Of a stretch of DNA of 6,118 bases, positions 1-5,851 are shown in pieces. The first letter of the stretch is position 1. The number at the start of each line of letters is the position of its first letter. The stretch covers positions 1 through 6,118 of the forward strand of contig VYCX01000127.1 in the NCBI GenBank assembly GCA_009843725.1, read 5' to 3'. A program made the translations under genes and the position numbers. The DNA comes from Boseongicola sp. SB0675_bin_26. Its GTDB lineage: Bacteria > Pseudomonadota > Alphaproteobacteria > Rhodobacterales > Rhodobacteraceae. The notes beneath the pieces are model-generated. The model saw nothing but the letters and a program-made list of their open reading frames with translations. It was not told the DNA's origin and ran no database searches.

Positions 1-179
1 GGACCCTGTTCCGGAAGGTCGTCAACACGAGCGCGACCATCGACATGAAGCCCGAGGAAATCGTCGTCTCGCTCGGAAGGCGCGCCAACAACCCGCTCCT
101 GATCGCCGCGGGCTTCGCCGAACGGCGCCAGCCCATCCCATGGCTCGGAAACCGGCGACTGCGGGTCCGCTTCTTCTGA
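1..179 (+). CDS. C-terminal fragment of a transposase-like protein (5' end outside window)
   Basis: An open frame enters from the left edge (first full codon at 3) and ends at a TGA at 177-179, giving 58 visible residues. The tail contains NTSATIDM, then a short stretch ending in RRANNPLLIAAGF, then PIPWLGNRRLRVRF just before the stop. I recall this ending (xxRRAHNPLLxxAGF followed by a PWxGN motif near the C-terminus) from proteins annotated as putative transposases in high-GC proteobacteria, but I cannot assign an IS family from memory. No catalytic residues are visible because the catalytic core would lie upstream. It faces the convergent tungstate operon and shares no transcription unit with it. 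It could be the end of an intact element or a remnant. The reading frame is moderately sure, the transposase identity less so. Confidence 0.5.
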   Translation, partial: TLFRKVVNTSATIDMKPEEIVVSLGRRANNPLLIAAGFAERRQPIPWLGNRRLRVRFF

Positions 180-249
180 AGGCGGACACGTCACATCATC
201 TCCGACGGGTGGAAAATCAGGGGGAGCCGCGCACGACCTTGCCAAGGGG

Positions 250-265
250 CCGGTCTCCGGACCGG
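250..265. terminator. GC hairpin between convergent genes, possible weak terminator
   Basis: CCGGTC-TCCG-GACCGG forms a perfect 6-bp stem. Read on the + strand its loop is a UNCG-type tetraloop, a class known to be unusually stable. It lies 23 nt downstream of the stop codon of the minus-strand regulator and 70 nt downstream of the + strand transposase stop, where a terminator would be expected. No T-run follows on either strand, so a classical intrinsic terminator is not demonstrated. Confidence 0.3.
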
Positions 266-288
266 ACAACCGCGCATGACGCCCGCGT

Positions 289-1167
289 TCAGGCCTTCCA
301 GCGCACCTCGCCGAGCCCGGCAACGTCGTAGCCGTCGAGCGCCTCCGCCCGCTCCGCAAGCGCCGGGCTGCGGCAAAAGGCCAGGAGCGCCTGGAACGGT
401 TCCTCGAAGTAGGCGCCGCGATCCACGAGAATGTCGAACCGCTCCAGCACAAGGGGCGCAAAGGCCAGGCCGAACGGCTTCGCCACGGACTCCAGCCCGA
501 ACGTCACTTCAGCCCGCCCTTCGGCAACGGCAAGCACGGCATCCTGCTCGCTGCGAACCGGATCGGTGAACTGAACGTCGTCCGTCGAGATGCCTTCAGC
601 CGCCAGCAGGTGCCTGAGCAGGATGTCCGTACCGGACTCGCCTTGCCGCGCGGCGACCTTCCTGCCAGCCAGGTCGCTGACGGCGTTGCAGCGGCGCGCA
701 TCCTCAGGCCGGGTCACCAGGCCACGGCGGCGCGTGGCCCAGGACAGGAGGACGGCGTCCTGCCCGGAACACTCCCTTTCGACAAAGGCCTCGTTCCACG
801 TGTCCGTGGCGGCATCGTGAACATGCAGGCCGGCGGCAAGGCCCTCTCCGGCATTGAACCGGGTTGCCCCGTCCCGGCTGCCGTCGAGAAGCAGGGCGAG
901 GCCGCAGCGCGACTGCCGCACCGCCCATTCCAGCAAGGGGTCGTGGCTGCCAAGGACGACATTCGGCCGATCCCTCCTGTCCACCGGTCCGGTTCGCTGG
1001 TTCGTCATCCATGCCCGGATCTCGGCCTCGGGAAACAGGAGCTTGCCCGTTGCCCGCGAGCACGGCACCTTGCCCGAGGCGGCCAGGTCATACACCTTGC
1101 GTTCCTTGACTCGCAGCAGATCGGCCAGCTCACGAACCGTCAGGTATTCATGGGCCTGCCGGGTCAC
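289..1167 (-). CDS. HTH (excisionase/MerR-like) regulator fused to a PBP-like ligand domain; probable tungstate/molybdate-responsive regulator
   Basis: This 292-residue protein probably regulates the tup operon. Residues about 7-55 form an excisionase-type helix-turn-helix: EYLTVRELADLL, then KVYDLAASGKVP, then a GKLLFPEAEIRAWM tail, which is the HTH_17 pattern. Residues about 72-280 match the PBP-like (COG1910/PF12727-type) domain related to periplasmic oxyanion-binding proteins, with SHDPLLEWA at 74-82, RQGESGT at 174-180 and AEVTFGLESVA at about 219-229. There is no signal peptide, so it should act in the cytoplasm. The start is the GTG at 1167: it overlaps the tupA stop as GTGA, and the HTH begins right after it. 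Upstream in-frame codons would run far into tupA. As last gene of the operon it is well placed for autoregulation. DNA binding and oxyanion sensing are inferred from the domain fusion and the neighbours; the ligand could be molybdate. Confidence 0.85.
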   Translation of the reverse strand: MTRQAHEYLTVRELADLLRVKERKVYDLAASGKVPCSRATGKLLFPEAEIRAWMTNQRTGPVDRRDRPNVVLGSHDPLLEWAVRQSRCGLALLLDGSRDGATRFNAGEGLAAGLHVHDAATDTWNEAFVERECSGQDAVLLSWATRRRGLVTRPEDARRCNAVSDLAGRKVAARQGESGTDILLRHLLAAEGISTDDVQFTDPVRSEQDAVLAVAEGRAEVTFGLESVAKPFGLAFAPLVLERFDILVDRGAYFEEPFQALLAFCRSPALAERAEALDGYDVAGLGEVRWKA

Positions 1168-1970
1168 TCTGCCGTCCTTGCATTGGGAAAGAACAGCTGC
1201 TGGCCGCCTTTCCTGTGTGCCGCGATCGCGTCCTGGCCCTCTTCGGAAATCAGCCAGTCGACGAGGGCCTGCCCTTCTTCCGCCCGCACGTTCGGGCACC
1301 TCTCCGGGTTGATGAGCATGACCCCGTACTGATTGAAGAGCAGCGGATCGCCTTCGACATGGATTCCGTAATCCTGCGTGTTGCCATAGGTGATCCAGGT
1401 GGCCCGGTCGGTCATGACGTAGCCGCCCATGCCGATGCCCGCGTTAAGCGTGGCGCCCATGCCCGACCCGGTTTCGCGATACCAGAGGCCCGAGGCCAGA
1501 ACCGGATCAATCCCGGTCATTTCCCAAAGCGTGCGCTCCTTGCGGTGCGTTCCGGAATCGTCGCCTCTTGACGCGAAGATGGCTTCGGCTTCCGCGATCC
1601 GCTTCAGCGCTGCCCCGACATCGTCAAGCCCCGCAATGCCCGCGGGATCGGCCTGCGGGCCAACGATGACGAAGTCGTTGTACATGACGTCGAACCGCTC
1701 GACGCCTCCGCCGTCGGCGACGAACTTCTCCTCGGCCGGCCTTGCGTGCACGAGCAGCACGTCTCCGTCACAATTGGCCGCGTTGCGGATCGCCTGGCCC
1801 GTTCCCACGGCAACGACGCTGACCTTTATGCCCGACCGTGCCTCGAACCTGGGCAGCAGATGGTCGTAGAGATCGGAGTTCGCGGTCGAGGTGGTGGATT
1901 GCAGGATGACGTTCCCGGCATCCGCCATCCCGCCAAGACCCGCCAGAAGGAGAATCGCCGGAAGTCGCAT
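1164..1970 (-). CDS. tupA: Tungstate ABC transporter, periplasmic substrate-binding protein TupA
   Basis: This 268-residue solute receptor captures tungstate in the periplasm for TupB/TupC. A short signal peptide (residues 1-18, MRLPAILLLAGLGG core, probable cut after ADA) precedes the mature protein. It begins with the TupA-type phosphate-like loop STTSTANS (25-32), the family's TTTS oxyanion-binding motif with the first T replaced by S. Other family marks are AVGTGQA (54-60), GDVLLVHA (69-76), YNDFVIVGP (97-105), SRGDDSGTH (134-142), GMGATLN (170-176), and the terminal GQQLFFPNA (256-264). Length is normal for the family. The ATG at 1970 is chosen because it begins the signal peptide and sits 1 nt after the tupC stop. 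The stop overlaps the regulator's GTG start. TupA-type motifs favour tungstate over molybdate, but selectivity cannot be proved from sequence. Confidence 0.93.
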   Translation of the reverse strand: MRLPAILLLAGLGGMADAGNVILQSTTSTANSDLYDHLLPRFEARSGIKVSVVAVGTGQAIRNAANCDGDVLLVHARPAEEKFVADGGGVERFDVMYNDFVIVGPQADPAGIAGLDDVGAALKRIAEAEAIFASRGDDSGTHRKERTLWEMTGIDPVLASGLWYRETGSGMGATLNAGIGMGGYVMTDRATWITYGNTQDYGIHVEGDPLLFNQYGVMLINPERCPNVRAEEGQALVDWLISEEGQDAIAAHRKGGQQLFFPNARTAE

Positions 1971-1971
1971 T

Positions 1972-2724
1972 TCATGTCTCCACAAGCCGGTCGAGATGAC
2001 CGGACAGATAGGCCCGCGCCACATCGGTTTCGGGGCCGTTGAAAAAGGCGGCGGCCGACGCTTCTTCGGCAACGCGGCCGTTGCTCAGGAACACGACGTC
2101 GTCCGCAAGGCGACGGGCCTGCTGGACGTCGTGGGTGACGAAGATGATGCGGACGCCGTCCCGGGCCGCCGCCGCAACGATGCCTTCGATCGCCTGGACG
2201 GATTCCGGGTCAAGGCTGGCGGTCGGCTCGTCGAGAAACAGCGTGTCCGGCTCGGTCGCGAGCGCCCGCGCGATCGCCAGCCGCTGCTGCTCGCCGCCGG
2301 ACAGGCGGCGGGCCGGCCGGTCGGCCAGCGCCGCAAGGTCCACGCGATCCAGCAGGCTGCGGGAGCGGCTTCGATCCTTGCCGCGCGCCTTGAGCACGAA
2401 GTCGATGTTCGCCACGGTCGAGCGCCGAAGGAGCACGGGCTTCTGAAACACCAGCGCCTGGGCCTTGCACTGTCTTGGCGAGAGCGGCCTCCCCCCGACC
2501 AGGATCTCTCCGGCGGAGGGACGGATCAGCCCATGCATCAAGCGCAGGAGGAGGCTCTTGCCCGCGCCGTTCGGACCCATCACGACCGTCGTGCCGGTCG
2601 GCCTGAGCGTGAGCGCGGGCACGTCAATCAGCCTGGTCCCCGCCACGTCGTAGGCCAGCGCCCTCAGCTCGATTCGGCGCGCTCCCGTTCCGGTCGCGTC
2701 ATTCCTGTCCGTGTGCTCAGGCAT
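1972..2724 (-). CDS. tupC: Tungstate ABC transporter, ATP-binding protein TupC
   Basis: This 250-residue cytoplasmic ATPase powers tungstate import with TupB. All ABC motifs are present and intact: Walker A GPNGAGKS (50-57), Q-loop glutamine in FQKP (about 94), signature LSGGEQQR (141-148), Walker B TLFLDEP (161-167) with catalytic glutamate, D-loop SLD (170-172) and H-loop histidine in THD (about 198). The first 18 residues are polar and precede the usual ABC beta-strand. The ATG at 2724 is preferred: it overlaps the tupB stop by 8 nt, typical of coupled genes. An in-frame GTG at 2748 would add 8 residues and is the alternative. Assignment to tungstate rather than another ABC system rests on the flanking tupA and tupB. 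Confidence 0.9.
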   Translation of the reverse strand: MPEHTDRNDATGTGARRIELRALAYDVAGTRLIDVPALTLRPTGTTVVMGPNGAGKSLLLRLMHGLIRPSAGEILVGGRPLSPRQCKAQALVFQKPVLLRRSTVANIDFVLKARGKDRSRSRSLLDRVDLAALADRPARRLSGGEQQRLAIARALATEPDTLFLDEPTASLDPESVQAIEGIVAAAARDGVRIIFVTHDVQQARRLADDVVFLSNGRVAEEASAAAFFNGPETDVARAYLSGHLDRLVET

Positions 2725-3466
2725 CGGCGTGTCCGGCGGTTCCTGCACGGATCCCGTGCACGGCCGCCGTCACGGCCATTGCAAGTGCAAGCAGCACGAT
2801 GCCCAGGGCCAGGGCGAGCGGCAGGTTGCCTCTCGACGTCTCAAGCGTGATCGCGGTCGTCATGACCCTGGTCAGATGGTCTATGTTGCCGCCCACGATC
2901 ATGACGGCGCCGACCTCGGCCACGGCACGTCCGAAACCGGCGAGGGCGACGGTAAAGAGCGCAAAGCGGCCATCCCATAGCAGTGCCTGGATGGTCTGGC
3001 GTGCCGAAAGGGCAAGGGAACGAAATTGTTCCGCATATTCGAGATGCAGGTCTTCGAGGACCTGGCGCGACAAGGCCACCACGATGGGCGCGATGAGGAT
3101 CGTCTGCGCAATGATCATCGCGGTCGGCGTGTAGAGCAGCCCCAGGAAGCCCAGCGGTCCCGAGCGCGAAAGCTGGAGATACACGATCAGGCCGACCACG
3201 ACAGGCGGCAGCCCCATCAGCGCGTTGATCAGCACGAGGACCGGGCCGCGGCCCGGAAACCGCGTCACCGCGAGAATCGCGCCAAGGGGCAGGCCCAGAA
3301 CGCAGGCGATCGACGTCGCGGAAAGGCTGACATACAGCGACAGCGTCACGATCTCGAGGAGATCCGCGTCCGCCGCGAGAAGCAGCCCGATGGCCAGTCC
3401 GACAGATTCGGCAATTTGCTGCAAAATTTCCCGCTTTCTGCAAAATTTACGGAATACTAAGGACAT
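2717..3466 (-). CDS. tupB: Tungstate ABC transporter, permease TupB
   Basis: This is the inner-membrane channel subunit of the tungstate importer. Five hydrophobic stretches are visible in order: IVTLSLYVSL onward, LVLINALMGLPPVVVGLIVY, AMIIAQTILIAPIVVAL, FALFTVALAGFGR onward, and LALALGIVLLALAMAV near the C-terminus. The cytoplasmic loop GRAVAEVGAVMIVGGNI is the ModB/TupB form of the EAA loop that docks onto the ATPase. The start is uncertain. The ATG at 3466 (249 residues) is the only nearby ATG but has no convincing Shine-Dalgarno and lies inside a predicted promoter. An in-frame TTG at 3424 would give 235 residues, closer to the family's usual N-terminus, with a purine-rich AAAGCGGGAA before it. 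As first gene of the tup operon it overlaps tupC by 8 nt. Confidence 0.9.
   Translation of the reverse strand: MSLVFRKFCRKREILQQIAESVGLAIGLLLAADADLLEIVTLSLYVSLSATSIACVLGLPLGAILAVTRFPGRGPVLVLINALMGLPPVVVGLIVYLQLSRSGPLGFLGLLYTPTAMIIAQTILIAPIVVALSRQVLEDLHLEYAEQFRSLALSARQTIQALLWDGRFALFTVALAGFGRAVAEVGAVMIVGGNIDHLTRVMTTAITLETSRGNLPLALALGIVLLALAMAVTAAVHGIRAGTAGHADA
3419..3448 (-). repeat. Tandem direct repeat AAATTTTGCAG x2, candidate operator
   Basis: On the minus strand the 11-mer AAATTTTGCAG occurs twice, at 3438-3448 and 3419-3429. The offset is 19 bp, close to two helical turns. The second copy runs into CAAATTGC, making an imperfect dyad AATTTTGC-A-GCAAATT. It is strikingly AT-rich for this window and lies just downstream of the predicted tupB promoter, where a repressor would block the polymerase. 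It is also codable at the start of the longest tupB reading. The HTH/PBP-like regulator of the same operon is the obvious candidate binder, by inference only. Confidence 0.45.
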
Positions 3467-3481
3467 TCCGACAAATGGCAA
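3454..3481 (-). promoter_or_regulatory. Predicted sigma70-type promoter of the tupBCA-regulator operon
   Basis: On the minus strand TTGCCA (3481-3476) and TAGTAT (3459-3454) are separated by 16 bp. They match the -35 and -10 consensus at 5/6 and 4/6 positions. Transcription would begin near 3447, just before the AAATTTTGCAG repeats, leaving a short leader of about 20 nt before the alternative TTG start of tupB. If this promoter is used, the ATG at 3466 is not transcribed. Prediction from spacing and consensus only. Confidence 0.4.
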
Positions 3482-3489
3482 GGGCTTGC
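3478..3489. promoter_or_regulatory. 12-bp dyad GCAAG-GG-CTTGC over the -35 box, candidate operator
   Basis: A perfect inverted repeat with 5-bp arms and a 2-bp centre overlaps the predicted tupB -35 hexamer. A dimeric regulator bound here would compete with sigma factor. It could be coincidental, since 5-bp arms are short. Confidence 0.3.
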
Positions 3490-3796
3490 ATGCCGATTTG
3501 GCCGAAGCCAGGGCAGCTGCCAGGCAGATGATCGAATGCCCGTCCGAAGCCGTGATCGGCATCGACCGGGAACTCAAGGCGGAAGGCCATGCGCGCGGCG
3601 CTTGCCGGCGGCCATCCCGGCCAGGCGCGCGTCCATCCCTGTTGCGTCGACGAACCCGTCCTGGTGCCGGCGGGACGGAATCTCGCGCAGCGCCACGGTG
3701 CCGGTCTCCTCGGCGTCCAGGCGCTGACGCGGAAAGTCGGCGCGTTCCCGGGACTCCATGGCAGGTTGCGGCAGGCCAGGAATGCCGGGCCAAGCC
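3490..3796. other. Divergent intergenic stretch with no supportable gene
   Basis: This stretch lies between the tup promoter region and the secE promoter. I recognise no protein family in any frame. The most coding-like reading is a minus-strand stretch ending at a TGA at 3574-3576 with an ATG at 3759. It would give 61 residues of balanced composition with almost all codons ending in G or C, but it has no visible Shine-Dalgarno and no recognisable domain. On the + strand 3485-3600 contains a helix-like reading (ADLAEARAAARQMIE) that soon becomes arginine- and proline-rich and shadow-like. No tRNA-Trp, often found upstream of secE, is present. Confidence 0.4.
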
Positions 3797-3825
3797 TTGA
3801 ATTCAGTTGGCGAAGCACGTATTTG
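3797..3825 (+). promoter_or_regulatory. secE: Possible secE promoter
   Basis: TTGAAT (3797-3802) and TATTTG (3820-3825) are separated by 17 bp, upstream of secE on the + strand. The -35 matches consensus at 4/6; the -10 is weak at 3/6. It coincides with a local dip in GC content. If used, transcription would begin near 3832, so the flanking hairpins would not be transcribed in full. Low certainty. Confidence 0.28.
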
Positions 3826-3840
3826 CGTGCGAAACGCACG
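3815..3840 (+). promoter_or_regulatory. secE: Alternative hairpins immediately before the secE ribosome-binding site
   Basis: Three related arms are packed here: GCACGT (3815-3820), GCGTGCG (3825-3831) and CGCACG (3835-3840). The middle arm can pair with the first (6 bp counting one G-U, loop ATTT) or with the third (CGTGCG-AAA-CGCACG, 6 bp), but not both. The third arm abuts the GAGGA ribosome-binding sequence (3839-3843). This geometry could modulate secE translation if the transcript starts upstream. It may also be a DNA-level dyad for a protein. Confidence 0.35.
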
Positions 3841-3850
3841 AGGACGAAAC

Positions 3851-4048
3851 ATGGCGATGACAAACCCGCTTCAGTTCATTCAGCAGGTCCGCGCGGAAGT
3901 CGCCAAGGTCGTCTGGCCGGCGCGGCGTGAAGTCGTGCTCACCTCGGCCATGGTCTTCATGCTGACCATCGCGACGGCAGCCTTTTTCTTCCTGGTTGAT
4001 TTCCTGATCCGGCAGGGCCTCCAAGGCATTCTCTCGATCTTCGGCTAA
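3851..4048 (+). CDS. secE: Preprotein translocase subunit SecE
   Basis: This 65-residue inner-membrane protein clamps and stabilises SecY in the SecYEG channel. The sequence follows the single-span SecE plan: an amphipathic N-terminal helix with NPLQFIQQVRAEVAKV (5-20), the hallmark VWPARREV (21-28, consensus WPxRxE), then one transmembrane helix (about 31-52) with AAFFFLVD and a short tail. Length is typical for the short bacterial form. The ATG at 3851 follows a GAGGA ribosome-binding site at 3839-3843 with good spacing. A longer in-frame reading upstream adds unrelated sequence and is not favoured. No nusG follows, which is unusual for secE; the next gene is on the opposite strand. It could be the sole secE, relocated, or a second copy. 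Confidence 0.95.
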   Translation: MAMTNPLQFIQQVRAEVAKVVWPARREVVLTSAMVFMLTIATAAFFFLVDFLIRQGLQGILSIFG

Positions 4049-4244
4049 GGGCCCTTCACGGTCACGGGGTTACGGTTCCTCGGGAAGCGTGCCTGGCGGC
4101 GGAGTCCGGCGCAAGGCGGGCTCCAGATGCGAAACACGGGATCCTGGGCGATCCGGATTCCGAACGTCGCCGGAATCTCGTCTGCCAGCATCGTCCCGCG
4201 GCGTGCCGGCCGGACCCGAAGCGCATCGCGCGAACGGGAACCGC

Positions 4245-5222
4245 CTATTGCTTCAACTGTTCCAGATCGATCTGGTCCCGGTCCAGCAGATCTCGGTACA
4301 TTGCCGCGTCCTGGCGCAAGGCATCCTCCAGCCGGGTATGCGGGACGTCTCCGAGGATCTCCTGCAGGCCGTCATCGCCAAGGTCCGCGGGGAACGGGAA
4401 CTCGTCTTCGGCGTTGTACGTGATGCGGGCATCGGGAAAGATCGCCGTCAGACGCTCCACGAAGTCGGCAACCGCCACGACGTCGTTGCGCATGTTGCAG
4501 ATCCGTGCCTGCTTCACGTCTGCATCGGCGCAGCCAATGAACATCCTGGCGACGTCGCTGGCGTGCTGCATTGGTATGATTCCGCCAGACCTGATGTGGA
4601 ACGGCACGCCGGCCACCGCCGCGAGGACTGCCTTGGCGAAGTCGGCCGTCACGCCCTGGTCGCGCCCGATGCCATAGACCACGCAGGGCCTCAGGCCGAC
4701 GCTTCCGACGCCCGAATCGGCGGCATAGACGCTGGCGACCTGTTCGTTGGCAACCTTGTAGACTCCGTAGAGCGTGCGCGGGTCGGGCGGGGCGTCGTCG
4801 CCAAGCGGCCAGGAATCGTATCCGGATGCGGGCCCGAGCGCAGCAAGGGAGCTCGCGTAGGCCAGGCCGGACGTGCCCGAGGCCAGGGCTGCCTCGAAGA
4901 CGTTGACCGTGCCGACGACATTCACGGCGGCGCCCAATGGCGGATTGGCCTTGCAAAACGGAATCTGCAGGCCCGCCAGATGAATGATCCTGGTCACGCC
5001 AGCCTCCGCCACAAGGGCCTTGACCGCCTCCGTATCGGTGATGTCCAGGATCCGCCAGTCAACCCGTCCGATCTGGCCGTCGTCCATGATCAGGCGCGGG
5101 CGCACCGGGTCCGCGCTCAGATCCGCCGAAATGGCCTTCGCGTTCCGTTCGACAAGATGCTTCAGGACCCAGGCGCCGATGCATCCCAGAGCTCCCGTGA
5201 CCAGGTAAGTCTCGTCTTGCAT
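4245..5222 (-). CDS. NAD(P)-dependent epimerase/dehydratase family protein (extended SDR)
   Basis: This 325-residue protein is a probable cytoplasmic oxidoreductase or epimerase acting on a nucleotide sugar or similar carbohydrate; the substrate cannot be told. It has an extended-SDR Rossmann fold: TGALGCIG at 9-16 (TGxxGxxG), an acidic residue after beta-2 (D34) that favours NAD(H), DITD at 60-63, HLAG at 81-84, a catalytic serine in YASS (122-125), YGVYK at 152-156 (YxxxK) and LRPCVVYG at 177-184. HLAG with LQIPFCKANPPLGAAVNVVG recalls a subgroup of uncharacterised epimerases. The ATG at 5222 is chosen because a GGAAGG sequence lies 7 nt upstream and the Rossmann strand begins at once. A weak promoter, TTGCCA (5282-5277) with 16 bp then TAGTGA (5260-5255), sits upstream. 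It converges on secE and is divergent from the decarboxylase gene, and appears monocistronic here. Confidence 0.88.
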   Translation of the reverse strand: MQDETYLVTGALGCIGAWVLKHLVERNAKAISADLSADPVRPRLIMDDGQIGRVDWRILDITDTEAVKALVAEAGVTRIIHLAGLQIPFCKANPPLGAAVNVVGTVNVFEAALASGTSGLAYASSLAALGPASGYDSWPLGDDAPPDPRTLYGVYKVANEQVASVYAADSGVGSVGLRPCVVYGIGRDQGVTADFAKAVLAAVAGVPFHIRSGGIIPMQHASDVARMFIGCADADVKQARICNMRNDVVAVADFVERLTAIFPDARITYNAEDEFPFPADLGDDGLQEILGDVPHTRLEDALRQDAAMYRDLLDRDQIDLEQLKQ

Positions 5223-5823
5223 GGATTGGCCTTCCGTTGGGACATGATCGGAAGTCACTACAGGCTGTTCACGGATTGGCAAGAGCGACGTCGCGTTCGC
5301 CGGGGCCACATGGCCCGGGGAACCCGCGACGAGGCGCTCGGCGACCGTCACGGATGCGCGGAAACCGCGATGGTGCAAAGTCCGGCCCGGGACGGATGCC
5401 CCGGCACGCGAACAAGACCAGCCTTGTCCAGCCGGCGCATATGGCGCAAGGCATTGATACGGTCTCGCCGCCCGTACGGCGTGCGACCACGCGGGCCGAC
5501 GGCCTGACCTCCGAGGCCGCCTGCCGGGCGAAGCCCTTCATCGCGGTCTTCACGATCCCGTCGGCGCAGGGATCCGGCAGGTCCGCCAGACTGTCCGGCA
5601 GCGTTCAGGACGCGGCTTCCAGGGTGTCCCGGCCGATCTGGCCTTTGGCCCGGACGGTCTCCCTCTGCCCGTCCCCGGGCGCGCGCTGCGCGGTGACGAT
5701 GTTCCCTTAGAGCCATGCGCCGTGCATGTCGATGCGCTCGACGCGCAGCCGCGTGCTGTCGGGCTGGCGGACGTGGCCGCCCTCCCGATCCCGGCTTGGC
5801 TTTCGCGCCATGTGTGTTTGGGC

Positions 5824-5829
5824 TAGAAT
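5824..5829 (+). promoter_or_regulatory. Possible -10 box of the decarboxylase gene
   Basis: TAGAAT matches the sigma70 -10 consensus at 5/6 and lies about 85 bp upstream of the predicted start codon. The sequence 17 bp upstream (TTTCGC at 5801-5806) is a poor -35, and a better TTGGCT (5796-5801) is too far, so activator dependence or a different promoter is possible. Confidence 0.28.
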
Positions 5830-5851
5830 CTGTCGGCCAAGGGACATGTGT

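Noticed and set aside
1891..2850. Long + strand open frame of 319 residues over tupC
   Set aside because: It is antisense to an ATPase with every ABC motif intact, and no independent family signal was seen.
3476..3490. Sigma54-like -24/-12 element TGGCAAGGGCTTGCA on the + strand
   Set aside because: The GG-to-GC spacing is one base short of the strict sigma54 requirement, and secE lies more than 350 bp downstream. The match is better explained by the GCAAG/CTTGC dyad.
3447..3863. Minus-strand 138-residue reading from the secE start region to tupB
   Set aside because: It overlaps secE's start antisense and is Trp/Pro/Arg-rich like a shadow. A different minus frame is the more coding-like one in this stretch.
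4047..4056. AAGGGCCCTT palindrome at the secE stop as a terminator
   Set aside because: It is a loopless 10-bp palindrome that cannot form a stable RNA hairpin with a full stem, and no T-run follows.
4045..4191. Minus-strand 48-residue reading from ATG 4191 to TAG 4045
   Set aside because: It overlaps the secE stop, has no clear ribosome-binding site or known family, and is arginine/proline-rich toward its end. Chance openness is more likely.
4089..5507. Long + strand open frame of 472 residues
   Set aside because: It lies antisense to the well-supported SDR gene, and its composition (rich in R, H, G, with no domain) is that of a shadow.
5348..5716. HTH-like stretch NALRHMRRLDKAGLVR in a minus frame
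   Set aside because: A short resemblance to winged-helix proteins only. The rest of the frame is Gly/Arg-rich shadow sequence without a coherent fold.
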